Of a stretch of DNA of 64,000 bases, positions 8,834 to 19,625 are shown piece by piece; position 1 is the stretch's first letter, and each line of letters begins with the position of its first letter. A program made the position numbers and the translations under genes. Location: contig JANAVB010010791.1 in NCBI GenBank assembly GCA_029216955.1, positions 3,401,690 through 3,465,689 of the forward strand. The letters are read 5' to 3'. The notes beneath the pieces were generated by a model. It worked only from the letters and a program-made list of their open reading frames with translations, had not been told where the DNA came from and ran no database searches. Source of the stretch: Iris pallida. Lineage: Eukaryota > Streptophyta > Magnoliopsida > Asparagales > Iridaceae.

Positions 8834-9398
8834 CGGCATACCGGCGGTATGCTCCGGCATACCGGCGGTATACCGTTCTTGTGTCCAGAAAAGTTTCTGT
8901 GATAAAAAGCGGCATACCGACGGCATGCTACGGCATACCGGCGGTATACCGTTTTCGTGTCCAGAAAAGTTTCTGTGACAATAAGCGGCATACCGACGGT
9001 ATGCTTCGGCATACCGGCGGCATACCGCTTTCTGTGTCCAGAAAGTTGCTGTCTCGAAATGTCGGCATACCGACGGCATGCTGCGGCATACCGGCGGCAT
9101 GCCGTTTTCTAGCAACACAATAGATGCTGTGATTTATTGTCGGCATACCGACGGTACGCTACGGCATACCGGCGGCATGCCGTTTCTTATAGCTCTAAAA
9201 CTTTCTGTGACTTTAGTCGGCATACCGACGGTATGCTCCGGCATACCGGCGGTATACCGAATTTCGAATAATCTGCTTTTCGATTTGGTCTGACATGCAT
9301 TAATGGCCGCATTTAATGCTCTTGAACGGTCATAAATATGACCGTTACTATTTGGCCGGCATACCGGCGGTATGCCGCGGCATACCGACGGCATGCCG
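8834..9398. repeat. Array of seven 42-bp palindromic modules (3' LTR)
   Basis: Exact positional counterpart of the 5' LTR array: 8834-8875, 8910-8951, 8986-9027, 9063-9104, 9141-9182, 9218-9259 and 9357-9398. Several of the between-LTR substitutions fall inside modules and switch CGACGG/CGGCGG or GGTATG/GGCATG, which are variants also seen among modules. Confidence 0.95.
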
Positions 9399-9446
9399 GT
9401 CTGCGTACACTCAGAAGCATTAAATGCCACCCACTCTTGGTTTTCT

Positions 9447-9454
9447 TATAAAAG
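9447..9454 (+). promoter_or_regulatory. TATA box of Copia 3' LTR
   Basis: TATAAAAG at the same LTR position as 855. In this copy it could drive readout transcription into the flanking Gypsy sequence. Confidence 0.65.
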
Positions 9455-9933
9455 GAAGCTCTCTCTCTCTTGAGCTTTCTCACCAACTCTTCCATAAATT
9501 TTCCAACAACCAAGAGCTCCACCATTAATACTCTCTCAAAGCTTTTCATTGTCATCCTCTCCCAAAGTGCTAGAGTATTAAAGAGTTGTACATTTCGATC
9601 TTCACGTGTTAGAAGATCAGCAAGTTCTCATTCTCTTTTGTTTGAAGTTGGCGAGCCTTCGTAAGAAAACTCGTGTGTAGAAGTTGGCGAGTCTTCGGAT
9701 CCAAACTCGTGTTGAAGTTGGCGAGTTCTTCGGATCCAAACTCGTGTGTACTATTTGCATAATAGTAGATTAAAGCCGGAGAGAGTTCCGGGACTGGATT
9801 GCCTCAAAAGAGGATACCAGGATACATCCTTGCGTTTGCGTTTGATCTTTCTACTATTTACTCTTTATTGCATCATTTGTTATAGTTTATTTTTAATTTC
9901 CCTATTCACCCCCCCTCCCTCTAGGGTTCTACA

Positions 9934-10480
9934 GATCTCTGGTTGGATCTCTCGATGCTGAATGGTGCTGTTCCTAGGGGACTAAACAGAATACTACCCT
10001 CATGACAGTCTATAACTGCAAGAGCGTAGCTAAGCTAATCCATTCCCAATACTATGTCGTATCCGGGAAGTGGCATCAAAAAGAATTGTCCCCAAAATTC
10101 CCTTCCGGCTACAGTGATAAAGCATCTATAAATGGCTCTAATGTATATCGGCCCACCCCTATCAACACTCTACTCACTCCTTCGGTGGGTGTGGCTACTA
10201 AATAATGTTTTTGCAAAAATTCTAATGACAGGAAACTATGTGAAGCACCAGAATCAAACAAGCATATGGCGGGAAAAGTATGTAAATAAATTCGACCTAT
10301 GATAACATCGGCCAAATAATCCGGCTCTGGCTCTGGGCCCTGGTCCGGCTCCGTTGGCTCAATGGAAAGAGCATAAGCTCTCCCCTGGGGCCCTCTCTGC
10401 TGCTGCTGATGCTGCCCGAACCTCTGCTGTTGAGTCGGAAGCGGTGGTCCTCTAGGTGGTCCAGTGCCTGGCGTCTTCAC
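9934..10480 (-). pseudogene. Gypsy-1 aspartic protease, interrupted by the Copia insertion
   Basis: On the minus strand, 10480-10109 encodes a Pro/Gln-rich linker, then CLFDSGASHSFLS with catalytic DSG at residues 76-78, typical of plant Gypsy (RVP_2-like) proteases. Beyond the stop near 10109 the protease homology continues in another frame down to 9934. There an LPGYDIVLGMD-type block and AVIDC are recognisable, with an in-frame stop. The gene then meets the Copia 3' LTR at 9933. The rest of pol presumably lies left of the Copia element, outside the window. The break is therefore an insertion plus older decay. Confidence 0.8.
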
Positions 10481-11211
10481 TGGTTCAGCCTCTTCCTACA
10501 GATGGAAATGTTATGGCCTGGCCTCCTACAGTACGTGCATGTAGCTCCCTTCTGCTGCTGGTGCTGGCCGGGGGTCATCGCTGGTGGTGCCCACTGTTGC
10601 TGATGCTGATGCTGTACGAGAGGACGATAAGCCTGCTGATGCTGAGCAGGTGCTTTCGGCTGGAAAGCCTGGCACTTGGACGGCCCGTCATGGTGTCCTA
10701 TAGCTGGCCTCTTGTAAGACAGAAGGCGCTCCTCTATACCTCGGGCTAGCTCGAGATTCTGATAGTATTCTGTAGTCCAGTTTGCCACCAATACTATGCC
10801 GATGTCCGGGATCAGGCCATGGCAGAATCTACGTACCATCTTCTCGGGATCTGCTACTAGGCTAGAGGCAAAATGGCTCAACCAGCTAAACTCTCCAGCA
10901 TACTCGTTTACAGAGCGGTTCCCCTGCTGTAGGTTCTGAAACTGCAACCCCATGGCAACTCTGGCAGTAGTCGAGAAGAACTTTTTCTTGAACTGGATCT
11001 TGAACTGCTCCCAAGTACCCTTGCCTCTCGCAAACATTGGCTCATTCCTGAACCAGATCCCTGCTAAGTCTGTCAGCAGGAACTCCATTGCCTTGACCTG
11101 AAGGTCACCAGGAAGTCTAGCTCCGAGGAGCTTTCTCTCTACTAAGTCCAACCAGTCGTCTGCGACTACGATGCCCTCAGTTCCTCGGAACTCCCTCGGG
11201 TTCAATCCCAT
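10477..11211 (-). pseudogene. Gypsy-1 gag core with CCHC knuckle
   Basis: A 244-codon minus-strand frame opens with LNPREFRGTEGIVVADDWLDL, the usual start of the plant Gypsy gag (Retrotrans_gag) domain. WEQFKIQFKKKFF and VNEYAGEFSWLSHFA follow. A Gln-rich stretch precedes a CCHC knuckle CTYCRRPGHNISIC at residues ~225-238. The frame is separated from the N-terminal piece at 11386-11712 by stops, and joins the protease frame at 10477-10480. It is part of a degraded minus-strand element whose 5' LTR is 11957-13072. Confidence 0.85.
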
Positions 11212-11385
11212 AAAGTCTTTGATATTTCCAACCCTCAGCTACGGCTCTATAGGTGGTGGTGGGGTCAAAGTATGTTCCGCAGAGTGCTCCATGCTCTGGC
11301 GAATAAGGGTGGACTACTCCTGCTAGGTCATCAGGAACCCCTGGAATATGGCAAGCAGCTGGTTCACGTCGAGAGTGACGGTGGT

Positions 11386-11712
11386 CTAGTCTAATAGGAT
11401 AGTAGGTGGAGGTGGTAGCACCTGGGCTTGCTGGAGCTGTAGTGTGGGAGGAGGTGGTGGTGGCATCTCGGTCTGTTGAACAGGAGGTGGTGGAGGTATC
11501 TGGGTCTGAAGGATAAGAGGTGGTAGAGGTATTTGGTTCTGCTGGGTAGGAGGCATAATATGAGTCTGGAGGATAGTGGCGTAGGAAGGCATGGTAGGGT
11601 GCATAGGTGGAGGTGGTGGGAGTGCTACGGTTACTGCCATCGGATCTATGGGTAGAGTAGAAGGTGTACCATCATCAGAGGCGATGGACTGGAAGGAGCG
11701 GGTGATAACCAT
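11386..11712 (-). pseudogene. Gypsy-1 gag N-terminal proline-rich piece
   Basis: Minus-strand ATG at 11712, about 220 nt after the primer-site-like block. The 108 codons are dominated by Pro and Gln/Thr (PPPPPMHP, PPPPPVQQTEM, repeated ILQTQ-type units) and end at a stop at 11386. Low-complexity proline-rich N-termini are common in these gag proteins. The stop separates it from the gag core, so I read it as a broken gag start. Confidence 0.65.
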
Positions 11713-11929
11713 CTATTGGAAGATAAGGGAACTATAAGGTCTTAAGCAAACTATCACAAACAAAATCTAATTACGATTAACGGGCCTATACTGTGATGAG
11801 TTTTCCTATTTTGTAATCCTAGTAATCCTTTAGATGTTCTAAATGTTATTCCTAGTGTTATATAGTTATCTTAAGTTCCTAATTGCAGGCATATTTGGTA
11901 CAATGATGTAACTAAACAACTTAGTCAAG

Positions 11930-11947
11930 GACCTGCATGGGCCACCA
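11930..11947 (-). other. Conserved PBS-position block of Gypsy-1
   Basis: Minus-strand TGGTGGCCCATGCAGGTC lies 9 nt inside the LTR end. The same block recurs next to four other LTR ends in this window (38477-38494, 55429, ~58906, 63679-63696). Position and the leading TGG suggest a primer-binding site, but I cannot match it to the 3' end of a tRNA. Confidence 0.5.
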
Positions 11948-11956
11948 CTAAAAATA

Positions 11957-13072
11957 TATCACGACCCGCTACCCAAATTGTTGGGCCAAGACGAGCCATG
12001 TCCAGCCTACGCTTGGTTAAAGCGTAGTAAACTGTTCTAGGATATAGACAAATGGTACTAAGTGTGCAAACAGACATATATTAAAGTATTTTTAAGAGTT
12101 CATCACAACACAACGTCTATTGACGAAAATAAATAAGTTTTATAGGTTATTACACTTTCAAAGTAAGAACTGGAGACAAGGTCCAGTAACCAAGTAAAAG
12201 TTGTAACAACTCAAAGTCTAAGTCTAAAACAGGAAAGACAACTAAGCAAGTTTTCCCGCTGGGGCCTCTTCTGGAGCAAAGGCCAGGTCCTCTAAGGCAG
12301 TCCCGTAGTAGGTATCACATAACATTTTCTCCTCGAATAGTGCACTTACAACGTTATCCTGTCAACACGGGAGCAAGTACTTTGTACTACAAACATAATA
12401 ATGAGCATGAAATGAAAAGAGATGTAATAACAGAATCATGGCATATCACAGTTTATCAAGTTTTAGATACATTTTGTCATGGCAACATATGTTTGTTTAA
12501 AGTTTAAAATTGTAGTACGTATGTGATCGGTCAAGAGGTAAATAGGATGTACTGTGGTACATATCAAAATTCTGAAATGCACATACGTACATTTAACGGC
12601 ATCGGTGTACGTACATACACAAATGCGGGATCGGACCTACAATAAGGTTGCATATAGAATGTGACCTTGCTCGGTACATACATACGGAGAAGGGGGGCAT
12701 GATCACGTACTCAACTAATATTTTTCCTATAACCCATTTTACAACATGTGAGTGATACTGAGAGTATTATAGAGCATGTGGAAGATACTGAGAGCAGTAT
12801 AAAGCATGATATGACTTGTAGTTCAAGAAATAGTATTTTAACATAGTTCGTACACAGTTCATTATCATATGCAGTAAATCAAGTTTGTAGGAGTACTTAC
12901 CTCGAGCAAAGCAAGGATAAGAATATGTAGCTATAGATGTCCGGTGTCCTATCAAAATGATATACAATCTCAGTCTCTAAGTTATGATTAAGATTTATAC
13001 TAGTGGTATGACACGGTTCCTAATAGGATACAAGCTAACTGATGCTCTAGCAGTCCAATGTGGGGTGTTACA
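11957..13072 (-). repeat. 5' LTR of Gypsy-1 (minus strand)
   Basis: On the minus strand it begins TGTAACACCCCACA (plus-strand right end at 13072) and ends GGGTCGTGATA (left end at 11957, TG/CA terminus mutated to TA). Internal landmarks shared with other LTRs here include a CCTACTACGGGACTGCCTTAGAGGACC-like segment near 12280-12320 and a GTAGGCTGGAC-like block near 12005. The expected target duplication would start at 13073 (ACATC). Its partner is not in the window. Confidence 0.78.
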
Positions 13073-14095
13073 ACATCTAGACCAATACGTATTGTCTCTA
13101 GACTAAGGTAGGGTAAGGTCATGATACTAAAATATCCTAAAAACCCATAAAACACATAATTCAATATTAATTAATTAATTATTCAGACTGTACATTGTGT
13201 TCTAATAATTATTAAGATAGTTATACAGCCCTAAGTTATATGAAATAATATACCAAATTGATCATTGTTAATTATATTAATTTATTATAAATTTTATGGA
13301 ATTTATAATCCAGTGTAAGTATTTATTAAAAATCAGTTTACAAGTGTACATTGAAAATGAGTTCTGGTTTCCTATTTGTAAACAGTGGCGAACAGTAAAT
13401 TAAATCCTAAAAAAAATTATATTTAATTAGATTAAATAACTTAGTATTTTATAATAATTTTTTGGGAATTTATTCGGCACTAAAAAGTTGTCTGAAAATT
13501 CAAATATCGTAAAACACAGATTCTGAAATTAAATAAATAATTATTTAATGTATTTGTCCACGTATTTGAAATTGAACCGAAGTCCAGATACGGGACCCGA
13601 GGCCATGAACCAAGTCCAACATGACTCGACTAGACCCCGAATATGTGTAGGCTCACCTAAGTCCAATCAACCCATGCTAGGCATGGACTTAGAGTGGTCG
13701 TTTGCACAAAATACGTGAAATCATAAATAAATATGAAATTTAAATGTAAGTAAATGAATTTAAATTACAGAAATTGAGAGCGTACATATTACCGTATAGG
13801 CACTGTATTTATAAAATACATATTACAGTATAGGCACTGTATTTATTTACATATTACAATATAGACACTGTATTTATAGAGTACATATTTAAATATTACA
13901 GTATAGGCACTGTATTTATATTGACATAATTTAAATGACATAATTTAAATGACAGAAATTAAATGACATGAAGTAAACTAAAAAAATTAAATACATATAT
14001 ATTAATACATAATATATTCATCCAAAACTCAAGAGAATTCAATTACAATATTACAATATTAATATCATAATATTCATATTAAAAAATCACATATG

Positions 14096-14204
<109 letters not shown>

Positions 14205-14409
14205 GATATATTAAAACAGTAATTACATATTAAAAGTCAAAAAAATAGCATTATTAATTAAAATGGTGAGTTAACTTATTGTCACAAATATTATACATAT
14301 ATATACATTTATTTATACAATATACTTAACCATATATATATGATAACAGTAATGTATGTATAAATATAATTCAGTAATATATATATATATTTTTTTTATT
14401 TTTTTTCAG

Positions 14410-14410
<1 letters not shown>

Positions 14411-14467
<57 letters not shown>

Positions 14468-14485
14468 TAATATATATATATATAA
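14411..14485. repeat. (TA)n microsatellite with short interruptions
   Basis: AT dinucleotide run of about 50 bp, then AAATATATAATATATA-type interruptions. Confidence 0.9.
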
Positions 14486-14519
14486 AAGAAAAAAAAACAA
14501 AAACAAAATTATACAAAAA

Positions 14520-15558
14520 CCCACACCACACAGAGCATAGGGGCTCGAACTCGGGTCACAGGAAAGGGGGCTTTAGCGCTTCTACGCAGACCAGCAAGCC
14601 CGCAGAACCCTATTGTTAGGAAGGGTGGTTTGGTAAAATATAATTGGAAAGAATGCAGGGGGGGTCACCATCTTCGTGTCCCGAAGGTTGGACACTCAAA
14701 ACTGTGTCATATTCGTGTCAAGGCTTTTCTGACACGAAATCTCGTGTCGAAGGATACTGGTTTGTTCGCTGTATCATTCTTGACACAATGGTGTCACTCA
14801 CGTGTCACCGTGACACGAATTTTATGACGTGTCAGCGTGTCCTAACAAGGATTTGATATTTCTCCGTGTCCTGGTGTCAGGGTGCGACACAAACAGATCC
14901 AAAAGGCTCGTCGTGTCGAGACGAACACGTTTGTGTCACTAAGTGGAAGAAATGATAGAGAAAATGGGAAATGGCTTACTTGGTCGGTCGGGCAGGCTAT
15001 GTCGACGGTGATGCGGTGGTCGTGGTCGGCGGCGGAGGGGGTCTTCGGTTCGGGCTCGCCGTGCTCGACACGATGATGTCCTCGTCAATGGACGGCGGGG
15101 TCGAGGCACGGAGAATGGGGTCGTCGGAGTTGGTCGTCGGAGTTGGTCGTCGGAGTTGGTCGCCGACGGTCGTCGCGTATCAGACAGTATCAGGGGGGAT
15201 TTAAAATATTAAATTGAGGATTTAATATCAACAATTAAAATTAATAAAAATTAGGGTTTTTCTCTTTGGGATGTGTGCCTATTTATAGGAAAATTTTATT
15301 AGGACAACCTAACCATGGTTAATTACTAACTCAGCCCTAGGGTTAAATATTTACCATTTTGCCATAAAGGTGAAAATGCAGCTTTTACGGTAGCAGTTTA
15401 TAAATTATAAAAAAATTCAAATGACGTCCAAACGACTCCAAAAAAATCGCAGAAAAATTCTAAAAATAATAGAAAAATATTTATAACCTATGGAATCAAT
15501 TTGTGGCAAATTTGGAATTATTTTTTATTTATTAAATTTTTTGAAAACAGGGGTTACA
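14520..15558 (-). repeat. Minus-strand LTR-like block with TATA box and GTGTC cluster
   Basis: On the minus strand, TGTAACCCCTG starts at 15558 directly after GAGGGAGAA (15559-15567), a polypurine tract. This marks the beginning of a 3' LTR. A TATA box CTATAAATA follows at 15280-15288, then AAACCCTAATTTTT. Further on there is a GC-rich part with three GTCGGAGTTG-type repeats (15115-15170), and a segment with 17 GTGTC/GACAC pentamers (14695-14938). The left LTR end is not clear; 14520 is only where the GC content changes. Confidence 0.5.
15280..15288 (-). promoter_or_regulatory. TATA box of minus-strand LTR-like block
   Basis: Minus-strand CTATAAATA, about 270 bp inside the inferred LTR start and upstream (in that orientation) of an AAACCCTAA leader typical of plant transcripts. 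Confidence 0.5.
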
Positions 15559-16737
15559 TTCTCCCTCGTATATGTATCGATTACTTCATATACTGAATTC
15601 TTGATCCACGAGTTTGTGGCAGATCTTGATTCGTGGTCTAATTTTAGTTTTAATTCGAACTTAGTTCATGATCGAAACCAACGATTGAAGAACGTAAAAT
15701 CCTGAGATCCATAGATCGTGTGTCCGATCCTTAAGACGTGTCCTTAGCTCACTGATTTCTTTTCACCAGGTGCTATGCTATCCTTTATCTTTAATTATTA
15801 GTTTTGTGTTGATTTTGATATGGGTGGCGTGGCCAGGATCAATCTGGGATAGGTATTGTGTGTGCGTTGCCAGCTTGTTGTGTCAGACTAGTGTTCGTGT
15901 CTCTGAGTTGTGTCCGACCCGGGTGTGTGTTCCTTCTATTCACGTTTGACCTGGATGATGATCGCGAACGAGGATGCATGTTCAAGAACTGTCCGTGCCC
16001 AATATTTGATGTGTTTATATGTGTACCATACCATAGCAGTGTCCAAGGGTGTGTCCAGTAGGGATGAATACAGAAGGGCAACTGGGAGAGAATGCAATAA
16101 CTGGTTGGAGAGCTAATTTGGATGGAGTTCCTGGTGTCCTGCATATATTTTTCCATTGATGAGTTTAACCTATATTTTGTTTTAGTTTCGGTTATGTAAT
16201 GATTTCTATGTTTTCTAATTTGCATGGCATATTGGGTCAGGATTTAAATTATTGTTTGTTGATGGGGACCATTAGTATAACTATCCTTATAGTTTATTAC
16301 TGAGATCAGTTCTGAAATTATTGTAGAAGTCTTCTTATCTCGTCCAAAATCTAAATTGTTGCATCTGGGCTTGTTTCTATGAGAGCTAAGTGGCGTGTAG
16401 ATTGATAGATATTGGTCAATTGAGATGGACCATATTCAGTTGGGTTGAGTTATGAATGTCAGCTAGTATTCTAAGCTCGACCAAAGACTGAGGGAATGGG
16501 ACCAAGTCACAGACAATAAAAGAATGATACGAGCAAACCCTGGGCCGAGTGTCCTTAGTAGCTAATGTTAGATAGAATAGCATTTTGATTTTGAGTACTT
16601 TATAAGTCCAGCTCTTATTCAAAAGTTTTATGCTATCTAAATACTTTGGGAATAGGTATCAGGTTAACTATATAAATAACTATATAGTTGTTAAGTAATG
16701 TTGAGAGTTATCTTAAATAATTAATTTTTATGTGAAG

Positions 16738-16809
<72 letters not shown>

Positions 16810-17827
16810 GATAGCAGTATGTCTAACTAATTACTATAGGGTTAGTCACTTGAGATGAGATCTGCGGATAGACTTTAATTATAAAAATTTAAATGATTAA
16901 TCCTAACCAACTTGTACCCATTAACAGGAGAGCATATAGATCTACTTCCTATTCTCAATCTCCCTGAGCTAGGCAAGTATACTACTCGGATTTGCTCATT
17001 TACTTCATGTCTTGTGCATTTATTTCATGCTTGTACCTTTCTGTTGGACACGATATTACACGGTCTTGTCTTGTGTCTTGTTCCACGAGTTTGCTTGTGT
17101 CTGGGAGGAGAAATACTACAGATGTGTGATCACACCCGAGTTACAATTCATGTTAATAGCTTAGGCCTCGCACTGTGCACGCGGGCCCTAAGCCGTACCT
17201 TCATGCCTGTGCCATGTTCCATGTTCTACCCAAGCCGATTATACAATCTAGATATATTTTAAATATATCACACATGTCAGGTTCCTTGTATATTCATGTT
17301 CAGGTACCAGGTTACATTTCAGGTTCATTTCATACAGTCTCGTGTTTTATTTCAGCATGCTTGTTCTAGTTTCCTGTTTAGAGATTCATTGCTTGTTCAT
17401 ATTTCATCTTTGGTTGTTCTTGTTCATTTCCTTGGATATACTTAGCTCCGCTCCTGACTAGGATATGTTGCAGGTGAGATGGAGGCTATTTGTGACACTT
17501 ACTACGAGCAGAAGCCTGGAGATACCTTTAAACTAGCTGGTGTTGCTCTGGACTTAGAGGCCGAGGAGGCTTAGCACCTTCCTTTTAGTTTCATTTGGAC
17601 TTTGTATTAGATACTTCAGTTTTACCTTTCATTTTGCTGGAAAATGTAATAATTCATAGTTTGTACTTTGATTCTAGGATTTGCTTATATAGATGTTGTG
17701 GTTTATATTCATTCATATCTGGACTTGTAGTTTCCCTAGAGTTTGGTATAGCTTACTTTATCGTGTCTAACGATGAAGGCTAGGCGTATCCGACTCGTGT
17801 CCGATTATTCGGGAGCGGGTCGTGACA
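15559..17827 (+). repeat. Degraded Gypsy-type LTR sequence ending GGGTCGTGACA
   Basis: No convincing open frame. The right end GAGCGGGTCGTGACA at 17827 is the plus-strand form of the LTR terminus used by other elements here. The segment near 17470-17580 (GCAGGTGAGATGGAGG ... CTTACTACGAGCAGAAGCCTGG ... GAGGCTTAG) parallels an internal segment of the LARD and Gypsy-1 LTRs. It includes a 67-bp (TA)n tract at 16739-16807 and scattered GTGTC words. The left boundary is unresolved. Confidence 0.5.
16739..16807. repeat. (TA)n microsatellite
   Basis: About 67 bp of AT dinucleotides inside the degraded LTR block. Confidence 0.92.
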
Positions 17828-18005
17828 GATTGTGATTGAGTTGTAACTTCTGTATTGTCCTCCAATTGGAGAGTATATTCTGTACAGGTACATTTATACT
17901 GTGTTAGATGTTCATAACCTAGGACAGTGTTCTACCGTCGATACTGCGACGTAGGCTGGACGTACCCACGGCCTCGAGCCCTTACACTGGGTGTGGGTCG
18001 TGACA
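17828..18005 (+). repeat. LTR 3'-end fragment (178 bp)
   Basis: Homologous to the last ~180 bp of the LARD LTR read on the minus strand. It shares TGATTGAG, the CTCCAATTGGAGAGTATAT-like segment, TGTTAGATGTT, CCTAGGACAGTGTTCTAC, GTAGGCTGGACGT and the terminal GGGTGTGGGTCGTGACA. It directly follows another LTR end at 17827, which suggests one LTR inserted in or recombined with another. Confidence 0.7.
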
Positions 18006-18096
18006 GGAACCTTGCCTCATAGAGTTTGTTCACCAGCATAGTTGCTATAAGTGTACTGGGGTTAGCAATATGGACCTCATATCTGAGTTCCTCACT

Positions 18097-18324
18097 CTAG
18101 CCCCCTAGGTAATGACTGATCAAATAGCTCTCTGGGAAGCCTTGCACCTTCTTAGAAATTTTTTGGAACTGGAAATTATATTCCTGCACAGTATTTTCTT
18201 GTTTGAGCAATTTTAACTCAATTATGTGATCAGTGAATTGGGATGCCCCAAATTCAGCACGAATACTTGTACAGAACTCATTCCAGTTTAATTTTTTCTT
18301 CTTAATTTGCATTGCCCAATCCAT
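18097..18324 (-). pseudogene. gag fragment of a minus-strand retroelement
   Basis: A 75-codon minus-strand frame containing MQIKKKKLNWNEFCTSIRAEFG, ITELKLLKQENTVQEY-like and FQKISKKV segments. This is the pattern of a Retrotrans_gag capsid domain (W..F...F...F, then L..L.Q...V.EY...F). Upstream sequence (on the minus strand, toward 19610) continues non-coding or frame-broken to the primer site at 19611-19622, and is interrupted by the pogo-like transposon 18387-19057. The downstream end is lost at 18005. Confidence 0.65.
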
Positions 18325-18386
18325 CCAGTATGTTGTTGTTCCTTTAAGTTGGACTGAACATATTTTTATTTTGTCTATTTCACGTA

Positions 18387-19057
18387 CAGTAGAAACTCTA
18401 TAAATTAATACTCGATTATTTAATAAACTCTCTAAGATAATATTTTTGGCCGGTCCCGACTCGGGGATAGGGTGCTAAATTAATAATTCGCTAAAATTAT
18501 AAGATAATACATTTTTGATAATTTCTTCAGACCCCATATAAAATATAAATTAATAATTTCTTATATATAGCATATTACATGAATGATTTATGAAGGTTTC
18601 TTGAAAAATGACTCAATTGTCTTTTGTTTTTTGTTGAAATCAATTTTCCCTTGAATCTCGTCTCTAATTTTCCTTAGCATGGTAAGAACTTCTGGTGTTG
18701 TTTTCTCATAGCTCAACAAGAAATTGTTCAATGTGATTGCCGCTTTAATAGCTTCGTTTCGCGAAGGGGGCTCCATTGTAGAACTTTCATCATCTTCTTC
18801 ATCGATATCATCTTTATTAATTTCAATAACGCTTTCAATAATTTCTTCATCAGTCAACAACTGTGCAACTACATTTTCTTCTGGGTGAGTCAGAACATCT
18901 TCGACATCCATTGCATTGCGATAACCCAACTCTTTTAATTAATAAAATATTAATTAATATATAAATTAATAATTATTAATTTATCGATTAATTAATAACT
19001 CTTTTAATTAATAAATTTTGGTGGTCCCAAGTGTATTATTTTATAGAGTTTCTACTG
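18387..19057. mobile_element. pogo-like (Lemi/Emigrant type) DNA transposon, 671 bp
   Basis: Left end CAGTAGAAACTCTATAAA; the right end is its reverse complement, ...TTTATAGAGTTTCTACTG. The terminal inverted repeats match over roughly 26-28 bp with few mismatches. Flanking TA dinucleotides (18385-18386 and 19058-19059) are the target duplication of Tc1/mariner-pogo elements, and the CAGTA-type ends with CTCTATAAATTAATA are characteristic of plant pogo-like/Emigrant elements. It contains the C-terminal part of a transposase on the minus strand and is therefore an internally deleted, non-autonomous copy inserted in a gag remnant. Confidence 0.87.
18588..18929 (-). pseudogene. C-terminal remnant of pogo-like transposase
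   Basis: 114 codons ending FNKKQKTIESFFKKPS, with an acidic middle (DDIDEEDDESS) and a helical region AIKAAITLNNFLLSYEKTTPEVLTML. This combination is the tail of plant tigger/pogo-like (CENP-B related) transposases. No DNA-binding domain or DDD catalytic core is present, because the rest of the gene has been deleted from this 671-bp element. Reading starts after AT-rich sequence containing the right inverted repeat. Confidence 0.65.
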
Positions 19058-19610
19058 TATATTGTATAAGTTAAAGTAGTTATTGATTCTCAATAACCAC
19101 TCATTCACATCCCCCTCCCCATCAAATTCATGGAGTTTCAACCTTATGTGAGATTGTCCCCCATTCTGTTTGAATGGAACTATTTCATTGGGTTGGTTGA
19201 AGTGTGCGGGAGTAGGTAACAGTGGAGGATTCCCCCTTGCACATTAGGTGTTTGTTCTAAAGAAAACATTAGAGAGGCCTTCAGTGCAGGGTTATGGCTC
19301 CATGGTGGATTGCTACTGGTGTTGTTTGGAAGGATGGTGTGGCCTACAGATGAGTGTTGCAGAGGTGTGGTGGGGTTCGTATTTCTAAAGGAACCCTCAT
19401 GTTCTTATTTAGATCTGGCCAAATGTTCAAGCAATTTCTCAAACTTGCTGTTAAGATCTAATACAGTACCTGTCAGAGCTCCCACTGTGTCTTCTAGAGA
19501 GAGGAATCGATCTTCATCAATTTGCAGTCGTCTTCCTTCTGAAGAGCCCCCGTCCGACTCTACCTGGCTCATACTTCCTTATCTGCTGCCCTCGATCAAG
19601 AGATCGAGTG

Positions 19611-19622
19611 ACTCTGATACCA
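19611..19622 (-). other. tRNA-Met-type primer-binding site (minus strand)
   Basis: Minus-strand TGGTATCAGAGT, three bases inside the end of the 463-bp LTR (19626-20088). It fixes the element orientation as minus. Confidence 0.8.
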
Positions 19623-19625
19623 TGT

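Larger units (their letters stand above)
8562..9933 (+). repeat. 3' LTR of SIRE-like Copia element (1372 bp)
   Basis: Begins TGTTGGCAC directly after the PPT and ends TCTACA. It aligns base for base with 1-1344 (offset 8592) apart from about a dozen substitutions, mainly transitions, and a shorter C run. It contains the same seven 42-bp modules, TATA box (9447) and GTTGGCGAG triplication. The bases after the LTR (GATCT, 9934-9938) would be the target-site copy. The left partner is outside the window, so the TSD cannot be confirmed. Confidence 0.95.

Noticed and set aside
10456..10749. Plus-strand ORFs over the Gypsy-1 gag
   Set aside because: Shadows of the minus-strand gag, which has a clear capsid pattern and CCHC knuckle.
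14525..14605. Genuine tRNA gene
   Set aside because: Only a B-box-like segment is visible. I cannot draw a convincing cloverleaf, and no terminator T run is placed correctly.
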